Origin: Mediterraneibacter catenae
GTDB lineage: Bacteria > Bacillota > Clostridia > Lachnospirales > Lachnospiraceae
Direction of reading: 5' to 3'
NCBI RefSeq assembly: GCF_008691045.1
Contig: NZ_VMSO01000006.1
Location: 1-64,000 of the forward strand
Length of the DNA: 64,000 bases
A program made the translations under genes and the position numbers. Shown here one piece after another: positions 1 through 8,616 of this stretch. Each line of letters opens with the position of its first letter. Position 1 is the stretch's first letter. The notes beneath the pieces are model-generated. The model saw only the letters and a list, made by a program, of their open reading frames with translations, was not told the origin of the DNA and did no database searches.

Positions 1-111
1 CCGTTCCCATTTGTTGACCGCCGGAGCGGATACCCCGAGACGCTGCGCCATCTGCTCCTGAGTAAGTCCCTGTTCTTTTCTCTTCCTACGTATTACTTCA
101 CCAACCGGCAT
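1..111 (-). CDS. XRE-family helix-turn-helix regulator, N-terminal part (runs off left edge)
   Basis: Thirty-seven codons are visible, beginning MPVGEVIRRKRKEQGLTQEQ and running into a typical Cro/C1-type helix-turn-helix (LTQEQMAQRLGVSAPAVNKWE). The rest lies outside the window. The ATG is preceded by GGAGG at good spacing, which fixes the start. The family binds DNA as a repressor or activator; the target cannot be told from this fragment. Its own upstream region carries repeated TTGTGAG-type words over the promoter, which suggests autoregulation. This is inference from position. Confidence 0.85.
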   Translation of the reverse strand, partial: MPVGEVIRRKRKEQGLTQEQMAQRLGVSAPAVNKWER

Positions 112-176
112 ACTTGTATCCTCCTCATTCTCTTTCACCCGCGCATATTTCGGCCATATACTTTCTTTCTACACAC

Positions 177-224
177 ATTATACCAGCTCACAAATACACC
201 TCACAACTGAACTGTCTTCACAAA
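177..224 (-). promoter_or_regulatory. promoter with repeated operator words upstream of the XRE gene
   Basis: On the minus strand a TATAAT -10 (177-182) lies 18 bp from a TTGTGA -35 (201-206). Three related words, TTTGTGAAG, TTGTGAGGTG and TTTGTGAGCTG, are spread over 184-224. Two overlap the promoter, so the XRE product could repress itself here. The words are seen directly; the regulatory role is inferred. Confidence 0.5.
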
Positions 225-228
225 TACT

Positions 229-270
229 GACAAAAAACTAACCGGCAGTTAAAACGGATAACTGCCGGTT
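229..270 (-). terminator. rho-independent terminator of the C39-like peptidase gene
   Basis: An 11-bp perfect stem, AACCGGCAGTT paired with AACTGCCGGTT, is followed on the minus strand by TAGTTTTTTG. It sits just downstream of the peptidase stop codon. Confidence 0.85.
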
Positions 271-286
271 ATGCATTTATCTGATT

Positions 287-1129
287 TCAGGTTGTAAATA
301 CCCACAGATTATTGATCTGATACTCAAGCCTGCTGTAATCCCACAGCTTCCCGCTGCGTTCCCGGCTGTTCGGATCATTCACCCGGATCTTCCCGTCCTC
401 AACTCCGGTCAGCACGACAAAGTGCCCTGTCGTCGTAAAATCCCCCGGTCTCATGCTGCATATGATAGGGTGACCATTCTCCAGCGCTGTAAGGACCTCG
501 CTCTCACTCAGCCCCATCTCCTCTCCGTATATCCCGAACTGCCGCGCTCCCTCTGTCATCAGAGACCAGCTTGTGCCGGAGTCTCCTGCATAGTAACCGT
601 TTTCCGCTGAGAACTGCGCGACTCTATAGGGAGTGATCGTATTATCTCCGGTCAGCCCCGCCGCCACCATTGAGATCACGGTCGGTCCGCATCCGTTGAT
701 CGCGATCATATCGTCTGCATAATACGCATAACCCCAGCGTTCATCCCACTGGAGAAGGAGGGGAATCTCCCCCTGTGTGACGTCGCCGACTGTCTCCGCG
801 GGTGCCGCGTCCTTCTTCTCCGGATATCCCAGCACAAAATCCACCGTCTCTGCATTGCCTTCCAGCAGTTGTATCAGTTCCTCGGGATACTGGTCTTTAT
901 GAGCCATCACTTCCCAGACTTTCGGGTTTGTCAGCGCCATTACCCCAAGCTTTCCCTTTCCAGTGATCATATCCTTAGCCCACAGAACCGCTGTAATCAT
1001 AGGAAAAATCAGCGCGACACAGAAAATACCTTTTATGATCCTGCGTATTCTGTGTCTCTTCCTTCTTTTACCTCGTCGTTCGGTCCGCCTTCCCGTATAC
1101 CTGCTGTTACTCTCCCATTCTTCCCTCAT
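287..1129 (-). CDS. membrane-anchored C39-like cysteine peptidase
   Basis: 280 residues. A very basic N-terminus (residues 8-30) leads into one membrane segment (about 33-50), so the C-terminal domain should face outside. Residues about 120-278 resemble the papain-fold C39-like peptidase domain: the catalytic Cys is in NGCGPT (C147), the His in TGHFVVL (H236), followed by VNDPNS. Such domains cleave peptides or act on cell-wall peptides; no leader-peptide ABC transporter is fused or adjacent, so a bacteriocin-processing role is not indicated. Single-gene unit with its own terminator. Family call is firm, substrate unknown. Confidence 0.8.
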   Translation of the reverse strand: MREEWESNSRYTGRRTERRGKRRKRHRIRRIIKGIFCVALIFPMITAVLWAKDMITGKGKLGVMALTNPKVWEVMAHKDQYPEELIQLLEGNAETVDFVLGYPEKKDAAPAETVGDVTQGEIPLLLQWDERWGYAYYADDMIAINGCGPTVISMVAAGLTGDNTITPYRVAQFSAENGYYAGDSGTSWSLMTEGARQFGIYGEEMGLSESEVLTALENGHPIICSMRPGDFTTTGHFVVLTGVEDGKIRVNDPNSRERSGKLWDYSRLEYQINNLWVFTT

Positions 1130-1221
1130 AAGGGCGTCGCCTCCTTTTCACATAAGGGAATTATATCTTCCCTTTTCGGCGTTTTTTTTGAATGGATTCT
1201 TAATATTTGCAGATATTATTT

Positions 1222-1255
1222 TTAAGAAAAAATTAGCGCCGACATATGCCGGCGC
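1222..1255 (-). terminator. terminator after the uracil permease gene
   Basis: GCGCCG at 1236-1241 pairs with CGGCGC at 1250-1255. On the minus strand the hairpin is followed by TAATTTTTTC. It lies between the permease stop and the next gene on the same strand. Confidence 0.8.
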
Positions 1256-1271
1256 AGTTTCAATCATTCAT

Positions 1272-2531
1272 TTAATCATCTCTGTCGTTCGTAAGGTTCA
1301 GTCTGTCGAAGATATAGAACATCAGTCCCATCAGCATGCCGACCACGCACGCCAGCACCATTCCGGTAAGCTCGATACTTCCGAACTGTACCGTAATGCC
1401 GGACAGGCCGACAACGAAGATAACAGAAGTCATAGCCATATTCCTTGACTTATTGTAATCCACCTGAGATTCCACCAGAATGCGGATACCCGAAGTACCG
1501 ATCATACCGTACAACAGGAAGGAAATGCCGCCGATGACCGGACCGGGGATCGTGTTGATCAGCGTCGTCATCTTCCCGATGAAGGAACAGATGATGGAGA
1601 GTACTGCAGCCCCACCGATCACGTATACGCTGTACACTTTCGTCATCGCCATGACGCCGATGTTCTCCCCGTAGGTTGTCGTCGGCACGGAACCGATCAG
1701 ACCGGAGAGCATGCTTGAGAAGTTATCCGCAAAAAGTGAACGGTGAAGCCCCGGATCTTTTAACAGATCCCGTCCCACAATCTTGCTGGTAACGATCTGG
1801 TGCCCGATGTGCTCCGATGTAATAACAAGCAGCACCGGTATGAGGATCACGATCGCCTCCCACTTAAACTTCGGAGTGGAGAAATTCGGGATAGAAAAGA
1901 GCGGAGCAGCTGCAACATCCGAGAAATCCACGATGCCGCAGACAAGCGCCGCAACATATCCGGCGATGATGGCGATCAGAATCGGAATGACCGACAAAAA
2001 GCCGCGGAATAGGACGGAACCAAGTACTGCTGTCAGAAGAGTTACCAGAAATACGATCACATTTCTGACATCAATCACTTCTTCTGTAAGTTTGGCATTG
2101 GATGCCGCTGTTCCTGCGAGTTCAAGGCCAATCAAAGCCACGACCGGCCCCATAGCCGCGGGCGGGAGCACCACGTCGATCCAGTCTGAACCGAACTTAT
2201 ATATAATGAGCGCCAGTACGCATCCGAGGAATCCGACCACGACGAATCCGCCCAGAGCATACTCATATCCCCACTTTGAGATGACAACGCCTGCCGGTGC
2301 CAGAAATGCGAAACTGGAACCAAGGTACGCCGGCGCCCTTCCTTTTGTGATCAGGATAAAGAGCAGTGTGCCAACTCCGTTCATGAACAGTACCACCGCC
2401 GGGTTGATACCAAACATAAAAGGCACAAGCACCGAGGCGCCGAACATTGCGAACATATGCTGAATGCTTAGAGGCGCCAGCAGTTTAAAGGGTACTTTCT
2501 CATCTACCTGAATGATTCTTTTGTTTTCCAT
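1272..2531 (-). CDS. uraA: uracil permease (NCS2 / nucleobase:cation symporter-2)
   Basis: 419 residues, strongly hydrophobic with about 12-14 membrane segments. The N-terminal stretch with LSIQHMFAMFGASVLVP is the NCS2 signature of UraA/PyrP proteins, and the GENIGVMAMT motif in the C-terminal half belongs to the substrate-binding region. The family imports uracil with protons for pyrimidine salvage at the cytoplasmic membrane. An AGGAGG-type site precedes the ATG. Xanthine or another base as substrate cannot be ruled out. No pyr gene is next to it here; carAB is 37 kb away. Confidence 0.85.
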   Translation of the reverse strand: MENKRIIQVDEKVPFKLLAPLSIQHMFAMFGASVLVPFMFGINPAVVLFMNGVGTLLFILITKGRAPAYLGSSFAFLAPAGVVISKWGYEYALGGFVVVGFLGCVLALIIYKFGSDWIDVVLPPAAMGPVVALIGLELAGTAASNAKLTEEVIDVRNVIVFLVTLLTAVLGSVLFRGFLSVIPILIAIIAGYVAALVCGIVDFSDVAAAPLFSIPNFSTPKFKWEAIVILIPVLLVITSEHIGHQIVTSKIVGRDLLKDPGLHRSLFADNFSSMLSGLIGSVPTTTYGENIGVMAMTKVYSVYVIGGAAVLSIICSFIGKMTTLINTIPGPVIGGISFLLYGMIGTSGIRILVESQVDYNKSRNMAMTSVIFVVGLSGITVQFGSIELTGMVLACVVGMLMGLMFYIFDRLNLTNDRDD

Positions 2532-2618
2532 GTAAGTCCTCCTGTTTTCTCATTCTCATCAGTAACCTTATACATTCTACCATACTATGGGAGTATGGAA
2601 AAGATAATTCTGTCCTCA

Positions 2619-3662
2619 TCACCGCCATACTTCTCGGATCACCCTCATCACATTCCCATATGCGATCTTATCAAGCTGCCGCGGCGTGATGCCTTTCTTC
2701 CTCATCGCATCCCACACCTTTTCAATGTCTTCCACACCGCGAATGCCCTCCGGCAGAGAAGCAGGCTCAAATCCGTCAAAATCCGTACCCAAGGCGACGG
2801 CATCCTCACCGGCTTTTCGTATCATCCATACAGCGTGATCCGCTATGTCCTCCACGGACGCCCTGCGGCCTGCGTTCATCTGGCTGTCTGCCTGTATTCC
2901 GCGTCCTTTTCTCAGAAACTCAGAATAAAAATTAAGACCTGCCACACCGCCCTTCTCCCCGAGGGCCCGCAGCATCTCATCACTCAAGTTGCGGGGATGC
3001 GCGCAGATGCTCCTTGCATTTGAATGTGAAGCGGCAACCGGCGCCCTGCTGTGCCTGATGCAGTCCCAAAAGCCGCCGTCAGACAAATGGGACACATCGA
3101 CGATCATACCGAGAGTATTCATCTTTTCCACCACTTCTATTCCAAATTTACTGAGTCCTTTCTCCATTATATTTCTATTCCGGCTGTTGGGAGCTCCAAT
3201 ACAGTTCACATAGTTCCAGGTAAGAGTTACAAGGCGTATTCCCAGTTTATACAAATTCTCCAGTCTGGAGAGCTGCCCGTTCAGGACGCCTCCCTCTTCT
3301 AAAGTGAGGATGCCTGCCACTACATCTGTCATCCTGCTGTTCTCCTCTCGCATCCTGATATCTGCCGCCTTCCCGACAATCAAAAAATCCCCGTCCGTCC
3401 CGGCTTCCTCATGCGCCAGTGCGATCATATCCAGCACAGCCTGATACGCAGTGTCCCAGCATCTTGTACCATCAGCCCTGTCTCCATATTCAGCCGCATT
3501 TACATAGCAAGCAAAAAACTGTGCCGATGCTTTTGCTTTCTTCAGCCGTTCTATGTCTACAGAGAGATGATTTCTTTCCAGACTCTCTTTTGTATTTTCA
3601 TCTGTTTTCATTTGTTTTGCAATCTCACTCAGCGTGTCACAGTGCATATCAATCCATCTCAT
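2619..3662 (-). CDS. membrane dipeptidase (peptidase M19, renal dipeptidase family)
   Basis: 347 residues, usual length for M19. The N-terminal WIDMHCDTL holds the first two zinc ligands (HxD); later VDVSHLSD, AASHSNAR and ALGTDFDGFE are further M19 motifs with metal and substrate residues. The family hydrolyses dipeptides, including D-residue dipeptides, through a two-zinc centre. No signal peptide is seen, so it is probably cytosolic despite the family name. It is divergent from the amidotransferase-like gene at 3828 across 165 bp, which must hold both promoters. Confidence 0.85.
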   Translation of the reverse strand: MRWIDMHCDTLSEIAKQMKTDENTKESLERNHLSVDIERLKKAKASAQFFACYVNAAEYGDRADGTRCWDTAYQAVLDMIALAHEEAGTDGDFLIVGKAADIRMREENSRMTDVVAGILTLEEGGVLNGQLSRLENLYKLGIRLVTLTWNYVNCIGAPNSRNRNIMEKGLSKFGIEVVEKMNTLGMIVDVSHLSDGGFWDCIRHSRAPVAASHSNARSICAHPRNLSDEMLRALGEKGGVAGLNFYSEFLRKGRGIQADSQMNAGRRASVEDIADHAVWMIRKAGEDAVALGTDFDGFEPASLPEGIRGVEDIEKVWDAMRKKGITPRQLDKIAYGNVMRVIREVWR

Positions 3663-3827
3663 ACTGTGTTCACCTCTTGATAAATAATTATATAAATTTG
3701 TCCCCGCAATCCTGATGCTGACAAATTACTCTTTCTAATATTATGTATAAATCGCTGTTTTCTTACATACTCTATCATACATCATAACAGCCTGACGGTA
3801 TAAAACAAAAGGAGATAATGAGAACCT

Positions 3828-4559
3828 ATGGAACCGAAGATCGGAATCGTTGTATGCGGCTTTACACAGAACCGCCAGTTCGTCACCAACCCGTATATCC
3901 AGTCAATCCGCTATGCAAAGGGCTTACCGCTCGTACTTCCTATTGTAAGGAGCGACCGGCTGCTCGACGAGTATACCGGGCTGTGTGACGGCTTTCTATT
4001 CTGCGGAGGAGATGACATTACTCCGCTCCTGTTTGGCGAAGAGCCCCGGAAAGGAAACGGAAAAACTAATGTCACCGTAGATCTCTTTCAGATCCGTCTT
4101 ATGAAAAGAGTCTTAAACTCGCGTAAACCTGTCTTCGCCATCTGCCGGGGAATGCAGGTCATGAGCGTTGCCTGCGGCGGTACGATCTGGCAGGATCTGT
4201 CACTGATCCCCGGAAAGACCATCGACCACATGCAGCAGACTACAGCGCGCGGTGAGGTGAGCCACCGCATCCGGACAGAAGAAAACAGCCGTCTCAGAAA
4301 ATATATCGGTTCATGCCTTTTTGTCAACAGCTTCCACCATCAGGCTGTCAACTCTCCCGGAAAAGATGTCTTCGTGAGCGCCCGCGCCCAGGACGATACT
4401 ATAGAAGCTGTCGAAATCAGCAGCCATCCCTTCGCGATCGGCGTACAATGGCATCCGGAATGTATGTACCGCACTTCTCCGGAAATGCGCGGACTTTTTC
4501 ACGAATTCGTCTTCCATTCACTCATAAATGAGAAAGATTCCGGGCATACTAGCCTCTGA
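3828..4559 (+). CDS. gamma-glutamyl-gamma-aminobutyrate hydrolase-like class I glutamine amidotransferase (C26)
   Basis: 243 residues. The nucleophile elbow FAICRGMQ (Cys about 106) and the C-terminal GVQWHPE, with catalytic His and Glu, give the class I amidotransferase triad; FCGGDDITP is typical of the PuuD/peptidase C26 branch. These enzymes cut gamma-glutamyl amide bonds, for example gamma-glutamyl-GABA in putrescine breakdown. No other puu gene is nearby, so the substrate is uncertain. An AAAGGAG site precedes the ATG. The two small coat-type genes follow closely on the same strand and may be co-transcribed. Confidence 0.8.
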   Translation: MEPKIGIVVCGFTQNRQFVTNPYIQSIRYAKGLPLVLPIVRSDRLLDEYTGLCDGFLFCGGDDITPLLFGEEPRKGNGKTNVTVDLFQIRLMKRVLNSRKPVFAICRGMQVMSVACGGTIWQDLSLIPGKTIDHMQQTTARGEVSHRIRTEENSRLRKYIGSCLFVNSFHHQAVNSPGKDVFVSARAQDDTIEAVEISSHPFAIGVQWHPECMYRTSPEMRGLFHEFVFHSLINEKDSGHTSL

Positions 4560-4588
4560 ATTCATTTATAACAAGGAGGGTAATAACA

Positions 4589-4771
4589 ATGTCGGAAATT
4601 TCAATTCTTGATCTTCAGAATCTGCGCCATCTCATCGGCGGCTATTCAACTACGCACTGCAAGATGACAGACTACGCTGCAAAGGCCGAAGATCCGGAAA
4701 TCAAAAAACTGTTTCAGGATGCAGCAGACTCTGCTATGAAAAACAAGCAGGAGCTTATGAAATTCCTGTAA
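4589..4771 (+). CDS. small coat-type / ferritin-like helical protein
   Basis: 60 residues starting after AAGGAGG. The sequence is nearly all helix-forming, with NLRHLIGGYSTTHCKMTDYA near the start and a QELMKFL end. It resembles the short spore coat F-like proteins found in pairs in Lachnospiraceae, but the match is by feel and no catalytic residues are visible. It is 67 bp upstream of a clearer coat-F-like gene, and the two probably act together in spore coat assembly. Function is inferred. Confidence 0.6.
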   Translation: MSEISILDLQNLRHLIGGYSTTHCKMTDYAAKAEDPEIKKLFQDAADSAMKNKQELMKFL

Positions 4772-4838
4772 CGCAATGATAACAGCTTACCGAATCAGAC
4801 ACCGAAACAAAGAAAAATTATATCAGCGAGGTATCATA

Positions 4839-5087
4839 ATGGACGAAAAGACAATGGTCGCCGACGCCCTGGTCGGCATAAACGGAGAACTGAAAATGTT
4901 TGGAGACATGATTCCCCAGACTGAGAACAAAGAACTGAAACAGTGCTTAAAACAGATTCGTAACCAGTGCGAAATGTCACAGGAGAAAATGTATGATGCA
5001 GCCAGAGAACGCAGCTATTACGTTCCGGCTGAAAAAGCAACACAGGCGGAGATCGATCATGTAAAATCGATCGTACAGGCTAAATAG
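4839..5087 (+). CDS. spore coat F-domain-like small protein
   Basis: 82 residues from an ATG preceded by a weak GAGGTATCATA site; a longer in-frame start at 4776 exists but has no ribosome site. The middle, with FGDMIPQTENKELKQ and the tail RSYYVPAEKAT, fits the helical coat F family in which a YY(V/P)PA motif near the end is common. Coat F proteins are part of the outer spore layer. It is the last gene of a run starting at 3828 and is followed by a long hairpin. Confidence 0.65.
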   Translation: MDEKTMVADALVGINGELKMFGDMIPQTENKELKQCLKQIRNQCEMSQEKMYDAARERSYYVPAEKATQAEIDHVKSIVQAK

Positions 5088-5094
5088 TTGATTG

Positions 5095-5127
5095 GGGACG
5101 TAGTAAAATCGGATTTTACTACGTCCC
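5095..5127. terminator. 15-bp perfect hairpin between convergent genes
   Basis: GGGACGTAGTAAAAT (5095-5109) pairs perfectly with ATTTTACTACGTCCC (5113-5127) around a 3-base loop. A T-run begins about 11 bases later, so it may end transcription from the left and, less well, from the right. The unusually symmetric GGGACG...CGTCCC shape also resembles interspersed REP-type palindromes. Confidence 0.6.
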
Positions 5128-5141
5128 TGTTCACAGTTTTT

Positions 5142-5984
5142 TCACAAAATATATTTTTCGATTGCTCTTGCCGCGCCATCACGGCTGTTTGTATCCACGA
5201 CATGATCCGCCTGAATCTTCAACTTGTCTACTGCGTTCCCCATAGCAATCTTAACCCCGGACGATACAAACATAGATAAGTCGTTTTCTCCGTCTCCGAT
5301 ACAGGCTATCTCTTCCTGCCTGATTCCCAGATGATCCGCAAGCGCCGAAAGAGCATTTCCCTTTGAGGCGTTCTTCGAATATACCTCTACATATATCGGC
5401 GTATATGCAGCATGAAGAGCCGGATACTCGTTTAAGACAGAACGCACCTTGCTTTTTGCTCCCGGGGCGAGGAAATAGAACTGGAATTCTTCTACCTGAC
5501 AGTTATTTTGGCTGATAAACTCTTCCATATCGCGTACGCAATAAACACCTTTTGCATCTTTCCCATATATCGCAAGACCTGCAGCGGTAAGAAAACGTCC
5601 TTGCAGAAGGTAGCGGTGCCGGACATGTGAGGCAATTCCCAGCCCTTTCCCGCGGCACTTTTGAAGAAGAGACTTCGCATCCTCATGCGGCACTGATGCG
5701 CGGAAAATCGTCTTTCTCTCCCGGATATCTGTCACCCTTGCACCGTTCGAACTGATCACATACCGGAACAGTCCCTCATTTGCATGGTCGTCAGACGTAC
5801 CTGTCTTCCTCAGAATCCCCGCCGCCAGCCTGTGAGGGATACATTCCAGATTGCGCCCTGTAGTCGGTACGATGATGACTCCTTTCCCGGCCGCTTTCCT
5901 GAGTGCGTAAAGTGTTCTGTCTGTCATACGGCTGCGCCCGTCCAGACAGGTGCCATCCATATCAACTGCAAGTAATTTTATCAT
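5142..5984 (-). CDS. Cof-type HAD-family phosphatase
   Basis: 280 residues. Motif I is AVDMDGT (Asp 8 nucleophile, Asp 10), motif II TTGRN, and motif IV GDGENDLSMF near residue 235, with the C2B cap between them: the Cof/YidA layout. These cytosolic enzymes dephosphorylate sugar phosphates, FMN or similar small metabolites; the substrate cannot be predicted. It heads a run of minus-strand genes with 6012 and 6237. Confidence 0.85.
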   Translation of the reverse strand: MIKLLAVDMDGTCLDGRSRMTDRTLYALRKAAGKGVIIVPTTGRNLECIPHRLAAGILRKTGTSDDHANEGLFRYVISSNGARVTDIRERKTIFRASVPHEDAKSLLQKCRGKGLGIASHVRHRYLLQGRFLTAAGLAIYGKDAKGVYCVRDMEEFISQNNCQVEEFQFYFLAPGAKSKVRSVLNEYPALHAAYTPIYVEVYSKNASKGNALSALADHLGIRQEEIACIGDGENDLSMFVSSGVKIAMGNAVDKLKIQADHVVDTNSRDGAARAIEKYIL

Positions 5985-6011
5985 AATGTCTCCTTATTGT
6001 ACTTCCTGCTG

Positions 6012-6230
6012 TCAGTCTCTGACCTCACTTTTGTCGATCAGATCATACAGATCATACATGGAAAGCATGTTCTGATATGTCATTTTTCTCGCAAAAAGCT
6101 GCTGGTATGTCACTGACTTCATCTTGCCCCTTTCTTTTAGTTCATCCATCTCTCTGACGATGCTTCCATATTCCGTCTGCACTGCGGCAAGCATCTTTTC
6201 AAACTGTTCCAGACGTTTTTCATTATCCAT
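6012..6230 (-). CDS. small conserved hypothetical protein
   Basis: 72 residues, highly charged and helical (EKRLEQFEKMLAA at the start, ELKERGKMKSVTYQQLFARK in the middle). No known motif is recognised. It lies 6 bp after the stop of the MBL gene and 27 bp before the HAD gene on the same strand, so it is almost surely co-transcribed with both. A coding gene is supported by this tight packing rather than by homology. Confidence 0.65.
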   Translation of the reverse strand: MDNEKRLEQFEKMLAAVQTEYGSIVREMDELKERGKMKSVTYQQLFARKMTYQNMLSMYDLYDLIDKSEVRD

Positions 6231-6236
6231 GATTAT

Positions 6237-7049
6237 TTAATCCCCCAGCTCAATTGTTTCCAGATCATCCGGTACATATAGATTCCCGCAGAAATACCGT
6301 CCGCCCTCAGCAGTATATCTTTCCTTTCTCGTGCCCATATCCGAATCCTCCGTATGGTAAAGCACCAGGTTTTCCGCATGGAGCATTTCTGCTGCCGTAC
6401 ATGCGTCTTTTACTGTTGAATGATGCTTCTCATACGGATTATACTGTTCCGCTTCCGAATCAAGGCAGAACGCCTCGTGGAGCAGCCATTTGCATCCCTG
6501 CACATACATACGCTCCGATTCATTATAAGGCTCATCACCGCAGCAGACCAGTTTATCCGTTTTATTCAGATAGATTGCAAAGCCGTGCTGCTTTGTCTTT
6601 GTAGAATGTATATTGAAAAATGTCGTCTTATGACCGATGATCTCATACACGTCTCCGTCGCACACCGGGACAAAACGAATACGTTCCCCGATAAACTCCG
6701 CCTCTTTTTTCGAGAGGAGCATGTGCGACATATCGTCCAGGATACAGAGAACTTTTTTATGCCCGTATATTCGGACTTTTCCGTCGTAACGGCCGCGCTT
6801 CATCGCCTGAACCGCCATGCGGATCATCCACATAACGCCAAGGATATGATCCATATGCTTATGTGTGACGAAAATGTCATGAATATCCTGCCAGTCAATC
6901 CCGGCATCTTTGAGCTGCTTCAGGATTCCGCTGCCGCCCCCGCCGTCCACAAGGAAATGCCTGTTCTTATCACTGAGCACAAAACATGTATTGTAGCATT
7001 CTGTTACTACGGCTTTCCCGGTTCCGAGCATTGTCAGTTTCATCGCCAT
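6237..7049 (-). CDS. MBL-fold metallohydrolase, ribonuclease Z-like
   Basis: 270 residues. The metallo-beta-lactamase motif THKHMDH (H63, H65, D67, H68) follows a DGGGGSG strand-turn, and CCGDEP and LLHEAF fit later metal-ligand strands of the RNase Z/ElaC branch. Canonical RNase Z trims the 3' ends of tRNA precursors, but the length and divergence here also allow an unrelated phosphodiesterase. First gene of the run 7049 to 5142. Confidence 0.75.
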   Translation of the reverse strand: MAMKLTMLGTGKAVVTECYNTCFVLSDKNRHFLVDGGGGSGILKQLKDAGIDWQDIHDIFVTHKHMDHILGVMWMIRMAVQAMKRGRYDGKVRIYGHKKVLCILDDMSHMLLSKKEAEFIGERIRFVPVCDGDVYEIIGHKTTFFNIHSTKTKQHGFAIYLNKTDKLVCCGDEPYNESERMYVQGCKWLLHEAFCLDSEAEQYNPYEKHHSTVKDACTAAEMLHAENLVLYHTEDSDMGTRKERYTAEGGRYFCGNLYVPDDLETIELGD

Positions 7050-7148
7050 TCTCCTTTCTGCGTCAGATCTGTCATTCTATCCGGTATCAGTCTGTTTTCT
7101 GTCCGAGTCTTCCTGTGTTTGTCTCTCTGCAGCAAATACGGCACTTCG

Positions 7149-8525
7149 TCACCGTACATTTTCCGCGATCTCTCTTGCAACATACACTCCGCTCGCCGAA
7201 GCATGAGACAGCGAATGAGTTACACCGCTGCCATCTCCGATCACATAAAGACCTTTGTGGATTGTCTCAAGATGCTCATCGAGCTGTACCTCCATATTGT
7301 AGAACTTCACTTCCACACCGTAAAGCAGTGTATCGTCGTTGGCTGTACCGGGCGCAATTTTATCCAGCGCATATACCATCTCAATTATTCCGTCAAGAAT
7401 ACGCTTCGGAAGTACAAGGCTTAAGTCTCCCGGCTCCGCAGAGAGCGTCGGACGCACAAACCCTTCTTCAATCCTCTTTGCCGTACTCCTTCTGCCCCTG
7501 ATGAGATCCCCGAATCTCTGTACGAGAACTCCGCCTCCAAGCATATTGGAAAGCCGTGCGATACTCTCGCCGTATCCGTTGCTGTCTTTAAACGGCTCTG
7601 AGAAATGCTTCTCCACCAGCAGGGCAAAGTTCGTATTCTCTGTCTGTTTCGCAGGGTCTTCATAGCTGTGGCCGTTGACCGTAACAATACCGTTCGTATT
7701 CTCATTTACAACGATACCATAAGGATTCATACAGAATGTCCTTACTTTATCCTCAAATTTTTCCGTCCGGTATACGATCTTGCTCTCGTATAACTCATCT
7801 GTCAGGTGCGAGAATATCACTGCCGGAATTTCGACCCTCACGCCGATATCCACACGGTTGGATTTCGTCGGAATATCCAGTCCTTCGCAAATCTTCTCCA
7901 TCCATTTGCTGCCGCTTCTGCCCACAGACACAATACATTTCTCACATTCAGCTGTATCACCAGCACTTGTCACTCTGTAGCCTTTGTCAATTTTCTCAAG
8001 ACTGTCCACACGGCAGTTGAAATGAAACGCCACTTTTTCCTTTAATTCTTTGAAAATATTCTCCAACACGACATAATTAATGTCAGTTCCGAGATGGCGC
8101 ACCGAAGCATCCAGAAGTTTGAGTTTGTTCTGCATACAGAGCTTTTTGAATTTTGTCCCTGCTGTAGAATACATTTTCGTACCTTCTCCGCCATAGCGCA
8201 CATTGATCTCATCAACATAATGCATCAGGCTGATGGCAGTGTCCTTCCCTATATATTCATAGAGCGTGCCGCCGAAATCATTGGTGATATTATATTTTCC
8301 GTCTGAAAACGCTCCTGCACCGCCAAATCCGCTCATAATCGCACACGTCTTACAGTTAATACAGCTCTTTACCTTCTTTCCGTCAATCGGACATTTTCTC
8401 TTCTCCAGCGGATTCCCCGACTCGTATACCGCCACCTTAAGCCGGGGCGCTTTCTGCATCAGTTCATATGCCGCAAATATTCCGCCCGGTCCTGCTCCGA
8501 TAATGATTACATCATACTTATTCAT
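7149..8525 (-). CDS. NAD(P)/FAD-dependent oxidoreductase
   Basis: 458 residues. The N-terminal IIGAGPGGIFAAYEL (residues about 8-22) is a dinucleotide-binding GxGxxG fold, and YVIGDGSGVTHSL near the C-terminus is the second FAD contact. A cluster CPIDGKKVKSCINCKTC at about 45-61 is distinctive of the uncharacterised FAD-dependent dehydrogenase family; it could bind a metal or an iron-sulphur centre, but this is inference. Substrate and electron acceptor are unknown. A monocistronic unit, with an ATG start and no other in-frame option needed. Confidence 0.8.
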   Translation of the reverse strand: MNKYDVIIIGAGPGGIFAAYELMQKAPRLKVAVYESGNPLEKRKCPIDGKKVKSCINCKTCAIMSGFGGAGAFSDGKYNITNDFGGTLYEYIGKDTAISLMHYVDEINVRYGGEGTKMYSTAGTKFKKLCMQNKLKLLDASVRHLGTDINYVVLENIFKELKEKVAFHFNCRVDSLEKIDKGYRVTSAGDTAECEKCIVSVGRSGSKWMEKICEGLDIPTKSNRVDIGVRVEIPAVIFSHLTDELYESKIVYRTEKFEDKVRTFCMNPYGIVVNENTNGIVTVNGHSYEDPAKQTENTNFALLVEKHFSEPFKDSNGYGESIARLSNMLGGGVLVQRFGDLIRGRRSTAKRIEEGFVRPTLSAEPGDLSLVLPKRILDGIIEMVYALDKIAPGTANDDTLLYGVEVKFYNMEVQLDEHLETIHKGLYVIGDGSGVTHSLSHASASGVYVAREIAENVR

Positions 8526-8616
8526 CTATATTTTTCCTTTCCCACCGGCAGCGCTCTGCCTGCACAAATCTTCCGGTGCCTTCTCTATCTCATTATATTG
8601 ACGTCACGGATCTCAG

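Noticed and set aside
6420-7424. 334-codon plus-strand frame
   Set aside because: Lies opposite the MBL and FAD-protein genes, which carry clear motifs; composition is that of an antisense shadow.
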